Assembly (NCBI GenBank): GCA_949451265.1 | Contig: CASTQR010000031.1 | Coordinates: 1-12,884 of the forward strand | Source: an uncultured Eubacteriales bacterium | GTDB taxonomy: Bacteria; Bacillota_A; Clostridia; Oscillospirales; Oscillospiraceae | Reading direction: 5' to 3' | DNA length: 12,884 bases | Shown: piece by piece, positions 7,847 to 12,884 of the stretch | Position numbering within the stretch: the stretch's first letter is position 1 | How the letters are laid out: each line of letters opens with the position of its first letter | Notes under the pieces: generated by a model | Seen by the model: only the letters and a program-made list of their open reading frames with translations | What the model was told of the DNA's origin: nothing | Database searches by the model: none | Program-made: the position numbers and the translations under genes

Positions 7847-7875
7847 ACTGTATGTCCTGACCGGGGGATTTATGC
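7847..7875 (-). promoter_or_regulatory. SigE-like sporulation promoter for the spoIVFA-spoIVFB pair
   Basis: On the minus strand GCATAAA (7869-7875) is followed after 14 bp by CATACAGT (7847-7854). The Bacillus SigE consensus is about KMATATT, 13-15 bp, CATACANT, so the -10 is a full match and the -35 matches five of seven. It lies just past the xerD terminator and places the transcript start near 7840, with a short leader holding the ribosome-binding site of the GTG start. Confidence 0.7.
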
Positions 7876-7897
7876 ACCTTGTCCCACGCGCAAAATA

Positions 7898-7928
7898 GCC
7901 GCGGAACCTGCTTTACAGATTCCGCGGC
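7898..7928 (-). terminator. Intrinsic terminator after xerD
   Basis: A perfect 9-bp GC-rich inverted repeat (7898-7906 GCCGCGGAA with 7920-7928) around a 13-base loop. On the minus strand it is followed by TATTTTG, a short T run. It lies 14 bp past the xerD stop and separates spoIIM-xerD from the spoIVFA-like gene. Confidence 0.75.
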
Positions 7929-7942
7929 CATCATATCTCGGT

Positions 7943-8821
7943 TCATGCCCTGGGGTGGGCTTTCGCGTACACATCCCGGAGCTTCTGGTTCACCACCTGG
8001 GTGTAGATCTGGGTGGCGGAAATGTCCGCGTGGCCCAGCATCTCCTGGATGGATTTCAGATCCGCCCCGTTTTCCAGCAGGTGGGCGGCGAAGGAGTGGC
8101 GCAGGGTGTGGGGGGTGATATCCTTCACAATCCCCGCCTTCTCCTGGTAGCACTTCACAATCTTCCAGAACCCCTGGCGGCTCATGCGCTCCCCGTTCAT
8201 GTTGACGAACAGGGCCGTCTCCGTGGGATCCTCCAACAACTGGGGCCGCACATCGGTGACATAGGAGGCCAGCGCCCGCACCGCTGTCTTGTACAGAGGC
8301 ACCACCCGTTCCTTGTTCTTCCCCCGGCAGTGGAGGAAGCCGGCGGACAGGTTGACATCCTGGGCGTCCAGGGCGATGAGCTCCGACACTCGGATTCCGG
8401 TGGCGTACAGCAGCTCCAGCATGGCCTTGTCCCGGCAGCCTTTAGCATCCCCGATGTTGGGCTGTTCCAGAAACAGGTCCACTTCCCGGTTGGTGAGGAT
8501 GGCGGGCAGTCTACGCTCAATGCGGTTGGGGGTGAAGCCCTTAGCCGGGTTTGAGCGCGTAAAATGGGCGGCGGTCAGATAGGTATAGAAGGACTTCAGC
8601 GAAGCCACGGAACGCACCACTGTGGCGTTGGACTTCCCGGTCTGCTCCAGGTGGTGGGCGTACCGCTTCACATCCTCCTGGGAGGTCTGGAGCAGATCCA
8701 GCCGGTTCTCGTCCGCCCAGTGGGCGAACTGGCGCACGTCCCGGACGTAGGAGCTGAGGGTGTTGGCGGCGGCCCGCTTCTCACGGGTGAGCCATGTCTC
8801 ATAGCCGACGATGTAGTCCAA
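7943..8821 (-). CDS. xerD: Tyrosine recombinase XerD (or XerC), 292 aa
   Basis: Site-specific tyrosine recombinase that resolves chromosome dimers at dif with its Xer partner. The catalytic set is complete: R144 (TGIRVSEL), K168 (CRGKNKER), H238 and R241 (HTLRHSFAAHLL), H264 (LGHADIS) and nucleophile Y273 (QIYTQV). The SAM-like N-terminal domain covers about residues 1-85. The C-terminus DVYAKAHPRA and LGHADISATQIY favour XerD over XerC, without certainty. The start is a TTG at 8821 with AGAGAGGAG nine bases upstream; the frame stays open far upstream but that part overlaps spoIIM and has no family match. It follows spoIIM by 17 bp; spoIIM lying near xerD also occurs in Bacillus. Confidence 0.93.
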   Translation of the reverse strand: MDYIVGYETWLTREKRAAANTLSSYVRDVRQFAHWADENRLDLLQTSQEDVKRYAHHLEQTGKSNATVVRSVASLKSFYTYLTAAHFTRSNPAKGFTPNRIERRLPAILTNREVDLFLEQPNIGDAKGCRDKAMLELLYATGIRVSELIALDAQDVNLSAGFLHCRGKNKERVVPLYKTAVRALASYVTDVRPQLLEDPTETALFVNMNGERMSRQGFWKIVKCYQEKAGIVKDITPHTLRHSFAAHLLENGADLKSIQEMLGHADISATQIYTQVVNQKLRDVYAKAHPRA

Positions 8822-8838
8822 TGTCCTCAACTCCTCTC

Positions 8839-9432
8839 TTATAGATGTAACAGCCTCGCGCACACGGCGGAAAACAGGGCGGGCATCAGCGTCTGCTGGA
8901 GGGCTATAGCCAGCACCAGCAGCCCAGCGCAGGGAGCCAGCGCCCTTGCCCGATCCACCCAGTGGACAGGGGCCGACGGCGCCCCGGGCAGACGGCTCAG
9001 CGACTGGCGGAAGGCGTCCGCCGCCACCACGAACAGCACCGGAACCGCCACCAGCAGGGTGATGCCAAAGGCGGCCAGCGCCGCCGCTACGCCGGGCAGA
9101 TGGAACAGCCGGACAAAGGTGGCCGCCGCGAAGGCCAGCAGGAACCCCCGTCCCCCCATGAGCAGGGGCACGCCCACCGCCCCCAGGGGAACCAGCCCCA
9201 GCAGGAACGCCGCCAAGGGCCAGCGGATCAGATCCCAAACCGTGGCGGTCAGGGACGGTTCCAGGCCGCCCCCCTGGCCCGCGGATCGGAAATACTGCTG
9301 GAGGTAGTCCAGCAGCTCGCCGCTCTCCCCGGACAGGGCGGAGAACAGAAACCCGCCCAGCGCCCCAAGGCCAAAGCAGACCGCTAATATCGCCAGCCGG
9401 GTCACCCCGTCCCACGAGGTCGCGGAACCCAT
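8839..9432 (-). CDS. spoIIM: Stage II sporulation protein M (197 aa)
   Basis: SpoIIM is a mother-cell membrane protein acting with SpoIID and SpoIIP in the peptidoglycan remodelling that drives engulfment. The protein has five hydrophobic segments (about residues 11-32, 71-93, 97-110, 114-137 and 166-190), a short loop after the first (GESGELLDYLQQYF) and the PLGAVGVPLLMGGRGF loop typical of the family. The ATG at 9432 has AGGACAGG seven bases upstream. An in-frame ATG at 9465 is less likely because it lies almost on the transcript start of the predicted SigE promoter. xerD follows on the same transcript. Confidence 0.87.
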   Translation of the reverse strand: MGSATSWDGVTRLAILAVCFGLGALGGFLFSALSGESGELLDYLQQYFRSAGQGGGLEPSLTATVWDLIRWPLAAFLLGLVPLGAVGVPLLMGGRGFLLAFAAATFVRLFHLPGVAAALAAFGITLLVAVPVLFVVAADAFRQSLSRLPGAPSAPVHWVDRARALAPCAGLLVLAIALQQTLMPALFSAVCARLLHL

Positions 9433-9477
9433 GCGTTTTCCTGTCCTGCGGACTGCCACACCCATCACCCCACAGGG

Positions 9478-9506
9478 ATACTATGACGGGGGGACAGGAT
9501 CTATGC
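9478..9506 (-). promoter_or_regulatory. SigE-like sporulation promoter for spoIIM
   Basis: On the minus strand GCATAGA (9500-9506) is followed after 14 bp by CATAGTAT (9478-9485). The -35 heptamer shares GCATA with the spoIVFA promoter and the spacing is identical. The -10 keeps CATA and the final T of the SigE consensus but lacks CA. spoIIM is a SigE gene in Bacillus, which supports the call. Confidence 0.55.
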
Positions 9507-9569
9507 GGAAAACTATGGCGGCCCATTGCACGGAAGCGGGAAACTGCGTCCCTTAAATCGGTAAAGTTT

Positions 9570-9598
9570 ATCATAAACCTCTTTTTCCGGAAACGCAA
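9570..9598 (-). promoter_or_regulatory. SigA-like promoter upstream of spoIIM-xerD
   Basis: TTGCGT (9593-9598) and TATGAT (9570-9575) are spaced by 17 bp on the minus strand. This would give growth-phase transcription with a leader of about 130 nt, which makes sense because XerD is needed in dividing cells while spoIIM is sporulation-specific. The rest of the 354-bp gene-free stretch 9433-9786 is AT-rich, holds a weak AT-rich hairpin (9606-9630) and the terminator at 9719-9760, and shows no convincing gene. Confidence 0.6.
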
Positions 9599-9718
9599 GA
9601 GGAAACGGAAAATTTCCCCGAAATTTTTCGTTATGTCCAGTTGTTATGTCTCCTGTATTATGTAAACTTCATAAACAAGGATCGAGCTTTTTACCCCAAA
9701 GCACATGATATTGTGGTT

Positions 9719-9760
9719 AAATGGGCCGCGGCTTCAAAATGTTGAAACCGCGGCCCATTT
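9719..9760 (-). terminator. Strong intrinsic terminator after the SCIFF maturase gene
   Basis: A 13-bp perfect inverted repeat (9719-9731 AAATGGGCCGCGG with 9748-9760) whose inner part continues, after one mismatch, with TTCAA/TTGAA around a 4-base loop. A and T ends on both arms make it potentially bidirectional. It lies 26 bp past the scfB stop. Confidence 0.85.
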
Positions 9761-9786
9761 GGCGCTTTTTTGCAATTTTGACCGGA

Positions 9787-11160
9787 TCAGGGTCTCTCCC
9801 CTGCCATGCCCGCCCGGATAGCCTGCATGGCGATGGCACACTCCAGACGCTTGCGCTGCATATCACAGCCGAAGCGGTTGGGCTTTTTTATGTCGCCGTT
9901 GACAAGCAGGTTGGAGGCGGAGCAGCCCCCGCTGCAATAGAACCGCGCCCAGCAGTCCTTGCAGTCGGGCCGGGTGTAGATGTTCAGCCCCGCGAATTTC
10001 CGGGACAGCTCCATGTCGAAGGTACCGTTGTCGAGGCTGCCCAGCCTATATGCCTCATTGCCCACAAACTGGTGGCAGGGGTAGATGTCCCCCTCCGGCG
10101 TGATAGCCACATACTCGCACCCCGCGCCGCACCCCCGCATCCGCTTGATGACACAGGGGCCCTGAGACAAATCTACGTTGAAGTGGAAGAAATTTACGTC
10201 GTCCCGCTTTAGCAGCTCCTCCGCCAGCCGCTCATACTCCGCCAGGATACCGGGCAGATCCTCCTCCCGGAAGGAGTAGTCGCAGTCCGGGCCGCCCACC
10301 ACCGGCTCCACCGACACGTGCCGGAAGCCCTGGTCGGCGATGTGGAGCACATCGGCGGCGAAGTCGGAGTTGTGCCGGGTAAAGGTGCCCCGGAGGTAGT
10401 AGTCCTTCTCCCCCCTGCCCTGCACCAGCTTCTGGAACTTGGGCAGGATCACGCTGTAGCTGCCGCCGCCCGCCACCGTTTTGCGCATCCGGTCATTGAC
10501 CTCGGGCCGCCCGTCCAGGGACAGCACCGCGTTGGACATCTCCCGGTTGATGTACTCAATGTTCTCGTCATCCAGCAGCACGCCGTTGGTGGTGATGGTG
10601 AACCGGAAATTTTTGTTGTGCTCCTTCTCCAGGGAGCGTGCGTACTCCACCGTGGCCTTCACCGTGTCCATAGCCATCAGGGGCTCACCGCCGAAGAAGT
10701 CCACCTCAATGTTCCGGCGGTTCCCGGACCGCTCGATCACAAAGTCGATGGCCTTCTTCGCCGTTTCAATATCCATGGTCATGCGGTGCCCGGTGCCGAA
10801 GTCGCCGGTGGAGGCGAAGCAGTATTGGCATCTGAGGTTGCAGTCGTGGGACACATGAAGGCACAGGGCCTTGATGGGGGCGTCCTGCTGCATGAGGGTA
10901 GCCGCGGCGGGGTCGATGTAGCTGTCCTCCGTGAACAGCAGGCCGTCCTTCTGGAGCTCCAGCAGCTCGGCCCAGGCTTCGTCGACCACGGCCGGGTCGT
11001 ACTGGGGCAGTTTGGCATAGACTGTCTGGGGACAGGTCTGCTCCATGGGCCCGTCCAGCAGGGACAGGACATCGTAGGCGGTTTTGTCCAGCACGTGGAC
11101 GGCGCCGCTGTTCACGTCCACCGCCACAGGCACCCCCAGGCAGGTAAATGTATGGACCAT
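9787..11160 (-). CDS. scfB: SCIFF peptide maturase, radical SAM/SPASM enzyme (457 aa)
   Basis: Radical SAM enzyme that installs a thioether cross-link in the SCIFF peptide encoded next to it. The N-terminal part (about 1-80, FTCLGVPVAVDVNSGAVHVLD) is the peptide-binding region typical of this family. The radical SAM cluster motif CNxxC is C107-C111-C114, with GGEP at 157-160. The C-terminal SPASM region supplies auxiliary-cluster cysteines C336, C344, C348, C362, C400, C403, C409, C413 and C432. The ATG at 11160 follows an AAAGGAG site; the in-frame GTG 24 bases upstream overlaps that site. The gene lies downstream of scfA across a hairpin terminator, so it should be expressed below the precursor. 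Confidence 0.96.
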   Translation of the reverse strand: MVHTFTCLGVPVAVDVNSGAVHVLDKTAYDVLSLLDGPMEQTCPQTVYAKLPQYDPAVVDEAWAELLELQKDGLLFTEDSYIDPAAATLMQQDAPIKALCLHVSHDCNLRCQYCFASTGDFGTGHRMTMDIETAKKAIDFVIERSGNRRNIEVDFFGGEPLMAMDTVKATVEYARSLEKEHNKNFRFTITTNGVLLDDENIEYINREMSNAVLSLDGRPEVNDRMRKTVAGGGSYSVILPKFQKLVQGRGEKDYYLRGTFTRHNSDFAADVLHIADQGFRHVSVEPVVGGPDCDYSFREEDLPGILAEYERLAEELLKRDDVNFFHFNVDLSQGPCVIKRMRGCGAGCEYVAITPEGDIYPCHQFVGNEAYRLGSLDNGTFDMELSRKFAGLNIYTRPDCKDCWARFYCSGGCSASNLLVNGDIKKPNRFGCDMQRKRLECAIAMQAIRAGMAGERP

Positions 11161-11190
11161 GTTTGGTCGTTCTCCTTTCGGCACGCAGAA

Positions 11191-11215
11191 AAAGGGTGGG
11201 AGGCTCCCACCCTTT
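11191..11215 (-). terminator. Partial terminator (attenuator) between scfA and scfB
   Basis: A perfect 10-bp stem AAAGGGTGGG/CCCACCCTTT (11191-11200 and 11206-11215) with a 5-base loop, followed on the minus strand by TTTTT. It lies 21 bp past scfA and about 30 bp before scfB, with no promoter in between. Most transcripts should stop here, giving more precursor than maturase. Confidence 0.82.
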
Positions 11216-11236
11216 CCGGCGCGTTGTGTTATGGGC

Positions 11237-11380
11237 TTACTTCTTGTTCTCGCACTTCTGGTTGGCCACGGTGCAGGAGGTCTTGCAGGCGGACTGGCAA
11301 GAGGTCTGGCACTCGCCGCAGCCGCCGTGGGCCGCGCTCTGCTTCAGGGTGGCGCCGTTCAGCGTCTGGATGTGGGTCAT
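11237..11380 (-). CDS. scfA: SCIFF RiPP precursor peptide (47 aa)
   Basis: Six-Cys-in-forty-five-residues peptide, the substrate of the adjacent maturase. It begins MTHIQTLNGATLK, the conserved leader, and carries six cysteines at 21, 24, 28, 32, 36 and 43 in the pattern CGECQTSCQSACKTSC...C. C32 and T37 stand where the thioether link was reported, as I recall, in the Clostridium thermocellum peptide CteA. The ATG has a GGAGGGAG site six bases upstream. The function of mature SCIFF in the cell is unknown, though the system is almost universal in Clostridia. Confidence 0.96.
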   Translation of the reverse strand: MTHIQTLNGATLKQSAAHGGCGECQTSCQSACKTSCTVANQKCENKK

Positions 11381-11443
11381 GGGTATCTCCCTCCGTTTCA
11401 ACTGGTCTGCGTCAATGCAGTCGCTTGCTGCACAACTGGGAAT

Positions 11444-11472
11444 ATTATAGCACATTCCTTTTTCAAATTCAA
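11444..11472 (-). promoter_or_regulatory. Strong SigA promoter for scfA
   Basis: TTGAAT (11467-11472), a 17-bp spacer and a perfect TATAAT (11444-11449) preceded by TG (extended -10). The predicted leader is about 57 nt. It is the best promoter in the window and fits high vegetative expression of the precursor. It faces away from the cotJ genes in the same 202-bp gap (11381-11582). Confidence 0.85.
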
Positions 11473-11529
11473 TATGGCGGCGGTTTTTTCTTTTCCTCGA
11501 CTTTTTATGCGCACCTGCGCCGCCGGCCG

Positions 11530-11537
11530 CATAGTAT
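11530..11537 (+). promoter_or_regulatory. Possible sporulation -10 element for cotJ
   Basis: CATAGTAT lies 45 bp before the cotJ start and is identical to the -10 proposed for spoIIM. No good SigE -35 is found 13-15 bp upstream, so only half of the promoter is supported. cotJ is SigE-dependent in Bacillus. Confidence 0.3.
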
Positions 11538-11582
11538 GGGTTGGCAGCCAATGCCAGACTAAAATTCAAGGAGGTCATTCGC

Positions 11583-12041
11583 TTGAATTCCGATGGAACT
11601 ACTTCCCGCCCCTGCGGGGACGCCTGCGGCACTATGCCGTCCTGCGCCCCGCTGGCGGTGCCATATGTCCCCTTCCAGCAACAGGGCAGCCAGAAGTACA
11701 GTCAGGCCGACGCCCTGGCCAACGGCACTCTGTTTCCCGGACTGAACCTCCCCTTCCATCTGAAGGTGGAGCCGGGAACCTTCCCCGACAACCACTCCAC
11801 CCAGCTCCAGGCCCTGCTGTTTGTAGTCACCGAGCTGGGGATGTACCTGGACACCCATAAGGACGACGCCGAGGCTTTCCAGCTGTTCCGGCAGTACGCG
11901 CAGCTGGCCAAGGAGGGCAAGCGGCGCTATGAGGAGATGCACGGTCCGCTGACCAAGCTCAACGCCGGACAGGACGCCACCTACCGCTGGCTGGACGATC
12001 CCTGGCCCTGGGACTATCAGCAGGAAGGAGGGGCTAACTGA
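11583..12041 (+). CDS. cotJB: Fused CotJA-CotJB spore coat protein (152 aa)
   Basis: Spore inner-coat protein. Residues about 27-60 (PYVPFQ...YSQADALANGTLFPGLNLPF) match the small CotJA protein. Residues about 74-147 match CotJB: LLFVVTELGMYLDTHKDDAEAFQLFRQYAQ and the closing WLDDPWPWDY. In Bacillus these are two separate proteins. The N-terminus adds a short Cys-containing segment (C11, C15, C21). The start is a TTG with a perfect AAGGAGGT seven bases upstream; longer in-frame starts lack a site. The stop overlaps the cotJC start by one base (TGATG). The CotJ proteins are coat components made in the mother cell; their exact role is uncertain. Confidence 0.88.
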   Translation: MNSDGTTSRPCGDACGTMPSCAPLAVPYVPFQQQGSQKYSQADALANGTLFPGLNLPFHLKVEPGTFPDNHSTQLQALLFVVTELGMYLDTHKDDAEAFQLFRQYAQLAKEGKRRYEEMHGPLTKLNAGQDATYRWLDDPWPWDYQQEGGAN

Positions 12042-12235
12042 TGTTTGTCTATGAGAAGAAGCTGCAATATCCGGTGCGGATCAAGAACTGCAACCCCAAG
12101 CTGGCGTCTGTGATCATCTCTCAGTATGGTGGTCCGGACGGCGAGCTCGGCGCTTCCCTGCGCTACCTATCCCAGCGGTACGGAATGCCTTACCCCGAGC
12201 TGAAGGGTTTGCTCACCGATATCGGTACTGAGGAG
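12041..12235 (+). pseudogene. cotJC: cotJC 5' part (65 codons), interrupted by a mobile element
   Basis: CotJC is a manganese-catalase-like spore coat protein. Residues 1-65 match the family closely: MFVYEKKLQYPVRIKNCNPKLA, then QYGGPDGELGASLRYLSQRY containing ligand E35, then YPELKGLLTDIGTEE. The family continues LAHLEM, but here E65 is followed by SFLHADLK. The insertion therefore separates the metal-ligand Glu (E65) from the His of the ExxH motif and removes about two thirds of the protein. The frame runs on into the element to 12421, giving a 126-residue chimera of no obvious function. AAGGAGG precedes the ATG and translation is coupled to the CotJA-CotJB gene. The remainder of cotJC should lie beyond the right edge, on the far side of the element, and excision would restore the gene. 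Confidence 0.88.
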
Positions 12236-12884
12236 TCGTTTTTGCACGCCGACCTCAAACCGTTGCAATCACTGGGTTTTTCAGGGGTGGGTTCGGTGGG
12301 CACAGCGGAGTCATTTTTGCACACTCCGTTTTTTACGGCCTCTTTTCCCTCCAATTTCAGATTTAAATCCCGGAAATTTTCCAGAATAAATGTCCATTTC
12401 TGGGGCAAAAGGTTCAGATGAACCTCCACCCGCCTGTCCTTGTAGACCACCATGTGATCCAGCAGGTTTTTATAGAAGATTTCGCTGTCCGTCTCACCGT
12501 CTACGAGGGCGGTTATTTTTTTCTGTACGTCTTTTCGCAGGTTATCCGGCTGGTAGGAAATTCCTGCCTTAGAGCGTACCGCCTCTAACCTGTTTCGTAG
12601 ATCATCCAGCTCTTTGTCGTACCGCTCATTCACCAATTTCATTTCGTCCTTGGTGATCTGCCGGGAGAAGAAGGCGTCCAGCACATCGGCCTTCTTTCTG
12701 GTGATCTGCTCGATTTGGTGCTCAAGTGCTTCTGGACAGTCCCTCCCCTCCCGCTCCCCTGCCTGGATGGCCTCCATGGCGATGTCGGTGACGTTTTGGA
12801 TGATCCCGTCCGTGCCCATTTGCAGCGAGGCCAGGGACTGCTTCAAAATATCCATGGCCAGCTCATCCCGGAGCATCTTCCCGA
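12190..12884 (-). CDS. Large serine recombinase, C-terminal part (gene runs off the right edge)
   Basis: At least 231 residues are visible with no stop up to the window edge. The N-terminal catalytic domain lies outside, so the first ATG seen at 12876 is probably internal. The visible part has the long charged coiled-coil typical of the large serine recombinase C-terminus (about EALEHQIEQITRKKADVLDAF through RYDKELDDLRNRLEAV) and then VVYKDRRVEVHLN, a common closing strand. The tail is low-complexity with a repeated CKNDS-VP motif (CKNDSAVP, CKNDSSVP). The last 15 or so codons lie in cotJC DNA, beyond the element end. Such enzymes integrate and excise phages, conjugative elements and intervening elements. 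It points toward cotJC at the element end, the usual position next to the attachment site. Confidence 0.87.
   Translation of the reverse strand, partial: GKMLRDELAMDILKQSLASLQMGTDGIIQNVTDIAMEAIQAGEREGRDCPEALEHQIEQITRKKADVLDAFFSRQITKDEMKLVNERYDKELDDLRNRLEAVRSKAGISYQPDNLRKDVQKKITALVDGETDSEIFYKNLLDHMVVYKDRRVEVHLNLLPQKWTFILENFRDLNLKLEGKEAVKNGVCKNDSAVPTEPTPEKPSDCNGLRSACKNDSSVPISVSKPFSSG
12224..12247 (+). other. Left junction (attL-like site) of the element in cotJC
   Basis: The cotJC family match ends after GGTACTGAGGAG (12224-12235) and element DNA begins with TCGTTTTTGCAC. The crossover dinucleotide cannot be fixed without the other end; it should lie in the sequence common to both ends. The site codes for the conserved GTEE of CotJC, a good conserved target. 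Confidence 0.7.
12224..12322 (+). repeat. Imperfect 24-bp direct repeat spanning the junction
   Basis: 12224-12247 and 12299-12322 are identical at 20 of 24 positions, with the core GGAGTC-TTTTTGCAC nearly perfect. The offset is exactly 75 bp, which keeps frame on both strands: GTEESFLH and GTAESFLH in the cotJC frame, CKNDSSVP and CKNDSAVP in the recombinase frame. The outer copy is half cotJC sequence, so the inner copy resembles an older junction. Confidence 0.8.
12236..12884. mobile_element. Intervening element inserted in cotJC (left end only)
   Basis: Everything right of the cotJC break belongs to an inserted element. It is more AT-rich than the flank and encodes the serine recombinase. 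Its size, cargo and right end are outside the window. It may be a prophage, a conjugative element or a dedicated developmental element like skin; the sequence seen does not decide this. Confidence 0.8.

Noticed and set aside
8822..9598. Long N-terminal extension of the xerD frame
   Set aside because: The extension overlaps spoIIM in another frame and has low-complexity composition. The Xer family begins at the TTG at 8821, which has a good ribosome-binding site.
9606..9630. AT-rich hairpin (CGGAAAATTT with AAATTTTTCG) upstream of spoIIM
   Set aside because: It has one wobble pair and little GC, and it lies upstream of the predicted promoter. No function can be supported.
9483..9665. 60-codon plus-strand frame in the spoIIM upstream gap
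   Set aside because: It is Lys/Arg-rich translation of AT-rich promoter DNA with no good ribosome-binding site, and it overlaps the promoters proposed for spoIIM.
12190..12240. cotJC break as a frameshift or sequencing error
   Set aside because: No other frame downstream continues CotJC similarity, and the following DNA encodes a recombinase on the other strand, so an insertion explains it better.
12224..12322. Direct repeat as part of a CRISPR array
   Set aside because: There are only two imperfect copies, they lie inside coding sequence, and their offset preserves reading frame on both strands.
12041..12421. The 126-codon cotJC read-through frame as a real short gene
   Set aside because: The family match stops at codon 65 and the remainder is the opposite strand of the recombinase tail, so it is a chimera of gene and element.

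Overview
The window looks like chromosome of a GC-rich, spore-forming member of the Clostridia, probably Oscillospiraceae of the Flavonifractor/Pseudoflavonifractor type. The reasons are a SCIFF peptide with its radical SAM maturase (a near-universal Clostridia marker), a cluster of sporulation genes (spoIIM, a spoIVFA/spoIVFB-like pair, cotJ genes), strong GC bias in codon use, and housekeeping proteins of Firmicutes type. The species call is inference from gene content, not a database match.

From position 1 to about 11400 every gene lies on the minus strand. Read in the direction of transcription (right to left) they are: scfA and scfB (RiPP precursor and maturase); spoIIM and xerD; a spoIVFA-like and a spoIVFB-like gene; rplS; then a tight six-gene run rbgA, rnhB, yraN, M19 dipeptidase, thrC and metallophosphoesterase (gaps of at most 16 bp, or overlaps); finally tig, cut by the left window edge. 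Terminator-like hairpins separate scfA from scfB, scfB from spoIIM, xerD from spoIVFA, and rplS from rbgA. Good SigA-like promoters precede scfA, rplS, spoIIM-xerD and tig. SigE-like promoters (mother-cell sporulation sigma factor) sit just upstream of both the spoIVFA-like gene and spoIIM, and they also help settle which start codons are used.

From about 11500 rightwards the plus strand carries the spore coat operon cotJ. Its first gene is a single reading frame joining a CotJA domain to a CotJB domain. The second gene, cotJC, is intact for 65 codons and then stops matching its family exactly between the Glu and His of the conserved ExxH metal-binding motif. From that point the DNA belongs to an inserted element whose outermost gene is a large serine recombinase, running on the minus strand toward the junction and continuing off the right edge.

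This is the arrangement of a developmental intervening element such as skin in sigK or SPbeta in spsM, where the mother cell excises the element to rebuild the gene. A cotJC-interrupting element is the most interesting thing here. The recombinase frame runs through the junction into cotJC. A diverged second copy of the junction, again reading GT-E-SFLH in the cotJC frame, lies exactly 75 bp inside the element.
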